Shown piece after piece: positions 22,653-32,463 of a stretch of DNA of 64,000 nucleotides (positions are counted from its first letter, which is position 1; each line of letters begins with the position of its first letter). The stretch spans positions 983,241 through 1,047,240 of the forward strand of contig NW_026570268.1 in assembly GCF_019649055.1 (NCBI RefSeq), in the 5' to 3' direction. A model generated the notes under the pieces. It saw only the letters and a program-made list of their open reading frames with translations, had not been told where the DNA came from and ran no database searches. The translations under genes were made by a program, and so were the position numbers. The DNA comes from Paramacrobiotus metropolitanus. Its lineage: Eukaryota > Tardigrada > Eutardigrada > Parachela > Macrobiotidae.

Positions 22653-23346
22653 TGCCTCTGGGCGGGAGTCCGAGCCCCTGCGAAGGACCGGCCTCGTACC
22701 GCTCCAGTGCCCGCTCCGCACACGACCCTATTGGGGTCGGTGGCTGCGCCTCGGTGGTGTCCGATGAAGGTCTCTCGGTGCCGCGTTCTCCTCCGGACCC
22801 GTGGTGGCGATACAACTCACGGCAGAAATCCGAAGGTCGGTCGGGTTTCTTGTTGGACCGGTGTAGGCTTCTGTTGATGAACATCCGTAACGGCAAGAAA
22901 AAGCAAAGTAAAAATAACACATCTGTCTCTGTCTCTCTTTAGTTAAATTTTAACAAACCATTCTTTCAGGGTTAGAAAAGTAAAAAAAAATCAAAGTCTT
23001 TGGTCCGGGTCTTTGGGCCGGGTGCTTATTACGACTAGAGCGCGTCCGCTTCACGGGGGCTCCAGTCCACTGGAAGTCCGGTCATCTAGGTCCGAGGCAT
23101 CGGTTCTCGGGATACCCATTGTTACCGGTTCGATTCACCGAGGGTCGGAGGTTCGACCCTCGAGGGTCAGAGGTTCGACCCTATTGACTTTGGGTATTGA
23201 CTTTGGATCTCCGTCGTCGGGTGCGAAACGGGCGTGAAACACACTTTCCGACCGGGATCCTCCGGTAAAAGTTTGATTGTAACCTTCGTATCCGGGTAAG
23301 ACAGGTCTTACTTACATCCGACCGAGGTTAATCGGGTAAGGTTAAT

Positions 23347-23969
23347 GGAGAGGCACTGTCGCATCCGCCAATACCGTAAGGTACCCTCTCTAAGTGCAGG
23401 ATAAGACCTGCTGGGTCTCGGGATACCCAATGGTACCGGTTCAATTCACCGAGGGTCGGAGGTTCGAGCCTCGAGGGTCGGAGGTTCGACCCTATTGACC
23501 GGGTAAAGAGTATGGAACTCCGTTGTCGGGTGCGAATCTGGCGTAAAACACACTTTCCGAATGGAATCCTCCGGTAAAAGCTTGATTGGAACCTTCATAG
23601 CCGGGTAAGGTTGCTCGTACTTATGTCCAGCCGAGGTTCATCGGGTAAGCTGACGGGGGAGGCACTGTCGCTGTCTGCGAAAGCCGTAAGGCATCCTCCC
23701 TGGGTAAGAAATGACAGCGTGGTGAATCATCCGGTGAAATGCCGGAGTTCCGAAGTCTCGTCCGGTTAATGTCGGGCACCGAAGGGTTGAATTCGGGGTA
23801 GCCTTGCTTTGTAGGAGGAAGCCTCGGTTACTCATTCTAAGTCCCAAATCAGCCTCGCTTACACTGGCAGGTCGCTGTTTTAGCGGTCCGGTAGCAGTTC
23901 CGGGTTCATAAGGTGAGTTGATGGGAGAGGCACTGTCGCAGTTTGCGAATTCCGTAAGGTACCCTCTCT
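23347..23969. repeat. Three copies of a GAGAGGCACTGT structured module
   Basis: Copies at 23,347-23,391, 23,655-23,700 and 23,923-23,969 share AGGCACTGTCGC, a central GCGAA-like part, CCGTAAGG and a closing CCTCTC. The outer arms pair. In copy 2 they are GGGAGG with CCTCCC in place of GAGAGG with CCTCTC, a compensatory change. A fourth copy is in element 2 at 40,937-40,978. Confidence 0.8.
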
Positions 23970-25094
23970 AGGTGCGGGATAAGACCTATTGGGTCTTTTA
24001 ATCGGTGGATCGTTCGGTGATCCGAGGTTCAATCTGGGCATTACCGTGATGTCGTGTCCTGTCACCTATTGGGTAACAAGGACCGGTTAATGCCTGGTCT
24101 CCATTCCGGTCCGAAGGACGGTATGGTCTCTATGCGGGAGTCCGACCCCGTATCCGATTGGCTTCGAGATTTTGAAGTCCGATGGTAGCCTCGGTAACCA
24201 GGGGTCAGCTTCGGTTGCAGAATCAGAGTCCAGGCTCAGCCTCAGTTGCTGAGTCTAAGTCCATTGGCAGCCTCGGTACTCGAGTTAGAGTCCGGGTTGT
24301 ACCCTCGGCTGCGCTGGCAAATGGGCGTGGTGATGTTTCCGCTCGGCTGAAAATCCGAAGTTCGTCTCCCGTCACCTATTGGGTAACTCGGAGGGGATGA
24401 TCGCCGGGGTTCGAAGGGCCGAGGCAGCCTCGGTACCCGAGGGTCCGAGGATCCAAGGGTCCGAGGGTCGATCCTCGGCTGTGCTGATAGGTCGCAGTTC
24501 CCCGATATACTGGGTGTTCCGTCCGGTTGAAATCCCCAAATCTGCCTCCTGTCACCCATTGGGCGACCCGGAAAGGGTGGATTCCGGATTTTGAAGATTG
24601 GTGTCCGAGGGTCAGTTAGCCTCGGTATCCGATGGTCCGAGCCCGAGGGTCGGAGGTTCCGAGGGTCGGTATCCAAGGGTCCGAGCCTCGGTTACTGGCG
24701 GTTGACAGTCCGATGGTCGTTCCATCTCAGCAAAACCCTTATTCGCGGTGTAGGTCGCCTATTGGGCAACTCTACCGAGGGTCTTCACCGATAAGATGAA
24801 GTCGCTATCCGGGGCAGCCTCGGTGGTGACGTAGTCAGCATCCGCTAAGGCTGGTCCCGAGGCATTTTGCCCGGGCAGAAACTCTTTTTAACATCTCCCG
24901 TCACCTATTGGGTAACATGGAGAGGGTCAATGCCTCTGGACAGAGTCCGAGCGGGTATCCAAGGGTCAGTAAGCCTCGTTGTCCGGGGGTCAATCGGCCT
25001 CTATACAGGGTCCGAACCTCGGTAACGAGACTGGCCTCAGTCCGGGGTAGAAGGAAGGCCTATTGGGCCTCGATGGGCATCCTTGGTAAGGTAG

Positions 25095-26680
25095 AGATCG
25101 TGGTTATACGCGATCTGCGAAGGCTCGCATCCTCCGAGGGTCCTTCTGCCGGGGGGGACAGGCCGGTTGGGCGAAGCGGATCGCGCCGCGCAGCACCGTC
25201 CCGTCGCTTTTCGTACCATGGATTCCGCCGGAATTATGGGTTGAGTTCGACCGCAGCCTCGGTTGCTGAGGTAAAGTCCCAGTCCGAGCCCCTGCAGTCG
25301 GTCAGCTTTTCAAGTTTCGAGGTCTTTCGTCCGGGCGAACCTGTCAATTCCGTGTCCAGTCGCCTATTGGGCAACGTAGACCGGATAAGACTGGGCTTCG
25401 AGGCTCCAATTCGAGGGTTGCCTCGATGACTGGTTTCGGGTTATTCTGCATGCCCAAGCAAGGCTCGGTGACTGGGTTATTCTCGGTATGGCCCTTAGCT
25501 AAGCTGAATCCTCGGTGTTTCGCCGGGCAAAACCCTTAATTTCATCTCCTGTCGCCTATTGGGCAACGTATAGAGAGGTATCACCGACTTTCCGAGGTTG
25601 GATAGAGTGAGGGTATCCTCGGTGTCTGAGGTTAAGCCTTTGGGCTGGAGTCCGAGTTCGGCTCCGATGAATTTTTGCCTTCAAGTCACAACGGGGCTCG
25701 TATTGGGAGCCGTCCTGGTCCATAAAGAGACTATCTTTACATTCGAGTCCGACCCCTGCCCCGTCGGCTCCAATGGGGTTCTTTCTCGGTGTTTGAGGCT
25801 TCTTGACCGAGTGTTGGATAGGAAGTTCGTCCGAGGGTGGATTGGGACTTAGAGTTTCATCCACGGGTTGAGTTGGACCTATTGGGTCTCAAACTCCGAA
25901 GCCATTAGAGTCCTGGCGGATATTAGCGATCCATCCGTTCACCGGCTCAATGTGGTTGAAGATTGCGACGTAGCAGATCGTGGTTAAGCGCCGCGATCTG
26001 AGGATGGATTGTGATCGCTGAGGTCTCCGCGGACGGCTGTTTTTTGGCGGTCCTCTTTTTCAGTAGCAGAACGTGGTTAGCCGCGATCTGGAGGTTAGAC
26101 ATCCTTGGCTCGGGCAAAGGCTCCTTTCTGGGCCGGTGATGGTAGCCAAACGTGGTTGAAGTCGCGATCTGCGGTGTTGGTAGCAGATGTGGTTGAGGAC
26201 ACGATCTGTGCCATGAAGGTTGTTGGTGCCGGAGGATCCGAACATTCTGACGGATACTGTCCGGGGGAAACCGCGGAAGACGTTCCGGTACGGTGCAAAC
26301 ACTGAAATTCTGTCGGCTGCACTCGTATTTGCCGGGTCAGTCCGGGGAGTCCGTTTCTTCGCATTCGGGAAGTTAACCCTCAGAGGGTAGAGTTGAACTT
26401 AGGCTTCTCCACCGAGGGTCAAATTGGACTTAGAATTTTCGAAGAGAGTTGAGGTTCAAATACCGTATCCCTTATTGAGGGTCCGGCTAGGTGGCAGAAC
26501 GTGATTAGTACGATCTGCGCTTCTGGTCCATTGTGCCACCGTATCCCTTATTGAGGGTCCGTATGCTAGAAGATGCGGTTAGAACGCGATTTACGGGGGT
26601 TCTACTGCCGTGTCCCTTATTGAGGGTTCGGCTAGTAGCAGGAACGAGGTAGGTCCCTATTGGGGACATGATCGTGGCTA
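25095..26680. repeat. CAGATCG-TGGTT-CGATCTG hairpin cluster (element 1)
   Basis: About eight hairpins share an arm near CAGATCG, a TGGTT start of loop and the return arm CGATCTG. The best are 25,095-25,116 and 25,974-26,000 (7-bp perfect stem). Others lie near 26,067, 26,148, 26,182, 26,495 and 26,570. One near 26,637 has a TATTG hairpin inserted in its loop. Element 2 has three copies (42,657-43,140). Confidence 0.8.
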
Positions 26681-29600
26681 TTTTCAGCTAGTTTTATGGT
26701 GAGCTTAACCCTATTGGGGTCCGGCTACCATTAAATTCCAGTTCACCGAGGCTCTTTTGCTGTCCGATGTATATCGGACCTATGTTGAGCTTCCGGCTTG
26801 CTTCGGTGGCCAGCTCCCATCCGTCGGCGCGATTCTTCAGACGATGGTCCGGGGCCGGTTGAGCTTTTCTGGGTTGATGGGGTCGACCCTATTGGGGTCA
26901 CTACTACCATCGAAGGTTGTACCGGGGGTTGTCTCGGTACGATGATCGGTTGAAGGCTGATAGGCTGAGGTGCCCTGTTGACCAGTAAGCTAACTGGTGG
27001 TGTTGTCATCGGGGATTTTACCCGTGTAAGCTGGGCTGCGTACTGAGCTCCATCCGGTCCGGTCAGTATGGCCGTCGTCGGCAGATGAGTCGGCGCTAAC
27101 TGTTCATTCGGGAACCTATTGGGTTCCACATTGAGCGATGGTTGCCGGACATTTGCTTCTACGGTCCTCCGTTGTTCGTCCTCGTGGAATTCCTCGCGAC
27201 GTTGTTCTCGGGCGTTAACCAACCTCGGGTTCTCCGGGGGTTAGGGGTACGTTCCTAGCCTGGTTCGTGAGGATCTTCTCTGACTTAACTTTTCTTTCTG
27301 TGTTCGGGTAATGCGGACGAGCCGACCCTCATAGGGGTCCTGTACCGTCGCGAAAGGTCCAGTATTTCAAGTTTACCACGTCCCTAACTGGGGACGGGTC
27401 ATTTTATCTTCGGGTTAAGGTCCATCAGAATTCGTCTACGCCCCTATTGGGGGCGCCGTCACGTCCATTTTTCGGTTTTATGGAGCGCCGTATCCCTTAT
27501 TGAGGGTCCGGCTACCGGTTACATACGTTACATCACGGTCCGCCGGGGGTGTCCCACAGGCGGGCAAGCTCGGAGTCTGTGTCCGAGTTTGAGGTGATGC
27601 CTTCCTGGGATTCTGCCGGCGTCTGGGGAATTCTCTGTACCTGATCCGGCTGAACTGTTGACGGTAGGGCTGCCGGTGTTGTAAGGCTCGGCCGGGTGGC
27701 AGAAGGCTCGGACAGTTGAGAGAGATAACGTCTGCGGGCACACAGAAAAAGAGTTGCTTCCGGGTTGCCACGGGCGCTCTCTCAGGTGCAAGCCATCAGA
27801 ATGGCCGACTCGTCTAGTGGTCCTCGGGTCAAACACAGGAAACAAGGGAATCGTCCGTACCTCGGCTGATTGTTGCCAATACAATCCAAACATCTGTGGT
27901 TGTACTTGTATTCTTCCATCTTCTATGGTCAGAAATATAAGGCACGGTAGTGGTTGATTCTCGAACTCCCTAGTCCCTACAATTTTACATCCTGTGATCT
28001 ATGCCCTATGACACATTCGGCCGTCTCGTATTCCGTCGGATGGCATCCTATCGGAAGGTCGATTCGCGGGTCAGCGGGTGCCAAGTTCAGGTAAGGAGGG
28101 TGTCCTGCACCTTGACTTCGGATTCTCCGAGGCTCTGAAAGCTACTGTGCCATACTCCGAGGCTACTCCGAGCCAACCTCCGCTTCACCGAGGGTCGTTA
28201 GCCGCTGTTCCAAGTCCTGGCGCAGAGATCACTTCCACTCGGGACTGTTGGGGTCGAATGACCTCGGTCGAGTCATAAAGGCAGGGCACTTCGGTTGCTT
28301 GTAACCGGGCCTTTAACTGCTCGTTATCTCCTGATAAGATCACTCACCGAGGCTTGCTTAACCGAGGCATAACGGGCTTTCCTCCGACGTATGTCGCCTA
28401 TTGGGCAATCTGTTCGTCGTCGGTTAAAAATACCCGTCGTTCCGTCTCGGAAACATCATCCTTGGGGTCTTCATTCGTAGGGTCCGGATCTAAACCGGTG
28501 TCGCTGGACTTAGCCGACTTAGCCGAGGTAAGCTGGTGATCGGCCGGGTGAGAAACCGTAATTGCGGTTAACTCACCCCTAAATGTAACGAACCTTCATT
28601 CCGAGGCTCCCGTCCGGGGGTTGATTCATCTATCTCTATCCTTCGGACCAACAAGTCGAGGCTGATGTTGTTCTCGTTACCATCGTCATTCTGGGACGAT
28701 TCTCCGTCAAAGGGATATGAGGATTGCAGGTGGGCTAACCCTCATGGGCGCCTTAGTCAGATACCGCTGAGGTGTGTGGTCCGAGGCTCCGATGTGGGAA
28801 CCAGGGTAATACTTCAATGACGATGTCCTTACGAAGCCCATCCTGCTATCCGGACGCTCGGTCACCTTATTGGGTAACACAGTCGCGTCGAACACATCCT
28901 CGGCCGGCGATGGTGTTTTGCTGGTTCGGGGGTTTGAGGGTTCGAACATCGGTGGGGTTGCCGGGAGTTCTTCAGTCGGCTTTGCAATCTTGGGCGAAGC
29001 AGATTTCGACTTGCGAGTTGCATGTGAGGCTTCAATCCGGCTGGCTCGCTTTAATCCAGCAAAGGCTCGCTACCAGGGGATATGGGTTTCGGGGATGACG
29101 GTCGCGGTTAAGTTAACCTCGGTAACCGAACCCTCACCCTCATCCGCGGAGGCTATGTCGGTTTCGACCGATTAAAATCCGGAATTTTACCGGGAAAACG
29201 GCGTTTTTTAGCCGAAGGAGTGGGGGTTTCCGGTTGGGTTTTGGGTGCTCCGACCTGTTTGGTCAGAGTCCGGATTCCGGTGTTAGGGTTCCGAGCCTTG
29301 GTATCCGAGGATCGATTAGCCTCAGTGTCCAAGGGTCGCTTTGCCTCGGTACCCGAGGGTCGGTTAGCCTCAGTATCCGAGGCTTTTGCCGGCTCCATCC
29401 TTCCTAATTGTCTGAAGTGGTCGCCTTCGGAGTCCCGGTGGGTCGTTTCGGGTCCGGCAACGTCGATTTCCGACTGTTGTCCGAGGATTTAGGGTTGTTG
29501 CCCGTTAGTTTGGGGCCTGGAGCCAGGGTCGGTGGGGACCTAGTTGGTGAACCCGCCTTGTGGGTCACCACCCGCGTCGGTGAAACCGTACCCTTCAATT

Positions 29601-30697
29601 GGCTCGGGCTCGGCTGGCCCTGCCTCGTTTTCGATCCAGCCATGCCGCCCTGTTGGTGCCGCACAGGGTTACCCATGTCTGGTGACACCTCGGAGCTACT
29701 TAGCGCCGGGCTCGAGGCTCCGTTGTCCGGTAAAATGGCCGGTAAGAAGGCCGGCAAGGCACCTATTGGGTGCGCAGGTCCGGCCACAGGCTCGAAAGTC
29801 ACCGCATCCTGGCTTATTGGGCAAGACAATGCCATTGGAAAGAGGGTTTTATTTCAGATGTCACCCTCGGGTAGATCGCTTCCTGCACTTCTGTCCGGTT
29901 AGTCATTCCGTCCAGCAGCGATTTGGCAATTTCCGCCCGTGGTGTCCGGCCATATCTTGGGTTGACCACTTCTTACGCCTCTGTCCGGTTGACTACTCCG
30001 TCCAGTGGTGATTTGGTGGATTTCACCCATGATGTCTGGCTATAATCCGATTGTCGATGGTATCCCTCTTTTTTAGCCGACGGGGTTTGAGTTTTCGCCG
30101 GAAAAATGGCAATTTTGCCTAGGCCAAACAAGCTTTCCAGCCATATTGCTCGGTGAAGGTAGGGTCCGGACCCTTAATTGAGGGTTCCCACCGTCATTTG
30201 GGAGGGTCCGAGATTCATCCTTCGGGGGTGCGTTTGGGGTCCCCAAACGTCTTTCTCGGTCCGGCAAGGCCGATTCTCGGTCTTTTCCGGATGACTAGGG
30301 TTGCTTCTCGGTGGTTTGAGGCTCCAAGTCGGGAACATCAGAATTCCACCCGGTGAACTCGCCTTGTGAGTCACCTTCCTTGTCGGGAAAGAAGTCCCTT
30401 GGATCCATTCCGGATCCGTTCTGGTAACCGTGTCACCTCATTGGGGTAACACCGGGTCATCGAAGTTTGATGACACCGCGGCAACGGTTAGTGCCGGGTA
30501 CGAGCCTCCGTTGATTGGAGGAATGGTTGGCATGGCACCTATTGGGCGCTCAAAGCCAACCTGAGCCTCCGGGTTCACAGTATTCTTGCCTATTGGGCAA
30601 GTCGGAACCTCGGATCCAGTTTGGGATGGCTCTTGGGAAGTTCTATCCCGGTCATTCTCCAGGTATCTCATGGCATTCAGGAATGGTCACCAGGCAA

Positions 30698-32452
30698 TCA
30701 TCTAAGGTACCACTCCGTCAGGAGCTTTTCATTGCCCCAAAGTGCTTCTACCTCGGCTTGCATGGCTGCTAACTCGGCCTGGCTCGAAGGAGACATTAGC
30801 GGCTCTTCTATCTGCCGCTCAGTGCCCGATGCCTCTGGTATCGGGATTGACTTCACTGTCCCGTTGACCTTGCGGGCTCTATCCTCTTTATGGGCTTGCG
30901 GTGCCACGGTGATCATCTGTCCGTCGCCAGTCCGATCCGCTAGGGGTGCATCCTCCCTCGGGGCTTGTTTCACTGCGGCGGTCTTCTGTCCGTGGCCAGC
31001 TCGATCCTGGCAGGGGATGCGGTTTTCACCGGTGTCGACTTTCCGGTTTACCCGTGTATCCACACTGCCCGATGCCTCTGGTATCGGGATAGACTTTACC
31101 GCAGGGTTAGGCGGTTGAGGTGTCCGGTCAACCGAAGGGTCCGTTGGGACTTTGCTTCTCGACCGGAGGTTGCTCTGCAGCAATTCCCCTATGCTCGTCG
31201 GCGGAGTCGTTTGGCTTGTGCCGAGCGCAGTGGAACAGGTAGCGACCCCGTTACCATGCGTCCGAGCGTAAGCCTCCTTGTATCCGGCAACATTACTTGC
31301 AGTTGCCGATTGGAGACCGGGGGATCCTTCCGTCTTTTTGACGGACATTCCATCCGCTGCGCATGCGGTGGAGGGTCCAAGAGGCCTCGCATCCTGGGGG
31401 GTCACGTTAAAGCCTTTCGCCGAGGCTCGAGGTCCGGTTGCCGTGGCGACTTTAGTGGCGCCATCCGGTCCGGTGGGTAAGGCGCCGTTCTTGGCACCCA
31501 TCGGTCTGGCGACGTTATTGTCGCCCGACGTTCCGGTGGACGAAGTGCCGTTAATGGCACCGGAGGGTCCGAGGGGCACGGCGCCGTTAATGGCACCGGC
31601 TGGTCTGGCGACGTTATTGGCGCCCGACGTTCCGGTGGACAAAGTGCCGTTAATGGCACCGGAGGGTCCGAGGGGCACAGCGCCGTTAATGGCACCGGCT
31701 GGTCTGGCGACGTTATTGGCGCCCGACGTTCCGGTGGACAAAGTGCCGTTAATGGCACCGGAGGGTCCGAGGGGCACAGCGCCGTTAATGGCACCGGCTG
31801 GTCTGGCGACGTTATTGGCGCCCGACGTTCCGGTGGACAAAGTGCCGTTAATGGCACCGGAGGGTCCGAGGGGCACAGCGCCGTTAATGGCACCGGCTGG
31901 TCTGGCGACGTTATTGGCGCTGGACGACCCGGCAGCATTGATGCTGCCGGACGACACTATTCCTTTTTGGGAACCATGTCGTCCTTTAAGGGTCTTCTGC
32001 TGAGGCTGGGACCCACAGGAGCCTGATTGGGCCGCCATGGTGGGTCCTCGGATCGGTTGACTCAGTTCATCCGGAATGCCAAACTTGTCCCGGGTGGTCA
32101 CCGACCATATTCTAGGAGAACCGACGGCGATGTTGTCGCCAGTCGGCCTGACAGCATCAGTCGCTCCGGAAGGTCCGGCAACGTTGTTGCTTCCGGATAT
32201 AAGAGTTCCGTTCTGGATACCATTCGGACCCTCCAAGGTTCTCTTGTTAGGTCCGGGTTCACCGAGGCAGCTATTGGCGCCTGCAGTGACCCTCGATATG
32301 GGTATTTTTCCGGCTCCATTCTGGATGCCAGGTTGTCCGACGAAGGTTCTCTCGTCAGACGGGGACCCCTCGGCGCGTCTTTGGGCGTCTATAGTGGATT
32401 CTCCGGGGTTATCCTTATCCGGTGGCTCAGTTGGTGGTAAGCGGTCAGCCAA
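30698..32452 (-). CDS. Element 1 ORF2, low-complexity repeat protein (584 aa)
   Basis: An intact frame starts 12 bases after the gag stop, in the place where pol would be expected. It has no protease, RT or integrase motif. The N-terminal half is rich in Gly, Ala, Ser and Asn and includes over four copies of a 33-residue unit (NNVARPAGAINGAVPLGPSG and on). The C-terminal part has SIPIPEAS twice, each at a KSIPIPEASG. Composition suggests a disordered structural or RNA-associated protein, but the function is unknown. The DNA of the repeats is almost identical, so they expanded recently. Translation might depend on readthrough or reinitiation after gag. Confidence 0.6.
   Translation of the reverse strand: MADRLPPTEPPDKDNPGESTIDAQRRAEGSPSDERTFVGQPGIQNGAGKIPISRVTAGANSCLGEPGPNKRTLEGPNGIQNGTLISGSNNVAGPSGATDAVRPTGDNIAVGSPRIWSVTTRDKFGIPDELSQPIRGPTMAAQSGSCGSQPQQKTLKGRHGSQKGIVSSGSINAAGSSSANNVARPAGAINGAVPLGPSGAINGTLSTGTSGANNVARPAGAINGAVPLGPSGAINGTLSTGTSGANNVARPAGAINGAVPLGPSGAINGTLSTGTSGANNVARPAGAINGAVPLGPSGAINGTSSTGTSGDNNVARPMGAKNGALPTGPDGATKVATATGPRASAKGFNVTPQDARPLGPSTACAADGMSVKKTEGSPGLQSATASNVAGYKEAYARTHGNGVATCSTALGTSQTTPPTSIGELLQSNLRSRSKVPTDPSVDRTPQPPNPAVKSIPIPEASGSVDTRVNRKVDTGENRIPCQDRAGHGQKTAAVKQAPREDAPLADRTGDGQMITVAPQAHKEDRARKVNGTVKSIPIPEASGTERQIEEPLMSPSSQAELAAMQAEVEALWGNEKLLTEWYLR
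30825..31088. repeat. Two copies of the CCCGATGCCTCTGGTATCGGG hairpin
   Basis: At 30,825-30,845 and 31,068-31,088 a 9-bp stem (one G-T pair) closes over TCT. In the coding sense it encodes SIPIPEAS. Element 2 has the same motif at 62,564-62,585 (near perfect) and about 62,350-62,372 (left arm changed). Confidence 0.85.
31497..31921. repeat. 99-bp tandem repeat inside ORF2
   Basis: About 4.3 copies of a 99-bp unit differ at only a few bases (for example GACGAAGTG against GACAAAGTG). The length is a multiple of three, so the frame is kept and 33 residues are repeated. Confidence 0.9.
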
Positions 32453-32463
32453 GCCACCGGTGC

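Larger units (their letters stand above)
22653..30697 (-). other. Element 1 long non-coding 3' region with structured repeats
   Basis: Some 8 kb between the last ORF and the 3' LTR has only short shadow ORFs on both strands. The first 0.4 kb aligns with the same position of element 2 (40,288-40,680). Two tandem blocks of about 345 bp (roughly 23,080-23,420 and 23,420-23,760) repeat with differences. From 23,980 on, TATTG-loop hairpins recur every few hundred bases, together with phrases such as CCTCGGTAxCCGAGGGTC. It looks like structured untranslated RNA, not decayed coding sequence. Confidence 0.7.

Noticed and set aside
22653-22690. Conserved TGCCTCTGGGCGGGA next to the LTRs as a plus-strand tRNA primer site
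   Set aside because: It is shared by both elements and reversed it faintly resembles a tRNA T-arm. But coding is on the minus strand, so this is the 3' side, and no TGG start fits. I treat it as part of the conserved 3' end.
29204-29206. CRISPR array or bacterial operon signals
   Set aside because: Spliced animal genes and retroelements fill the window; no regular repeat-spacer pattern exists anywhere in it.
23000-30690. Many 60-170-aa frames on both strands of element 1's 3' region
   Set aside because: None resembles pol or any known protein and most overlap hairpin and CCTCGGT repeats; they are better read as non-coding structured sequence.
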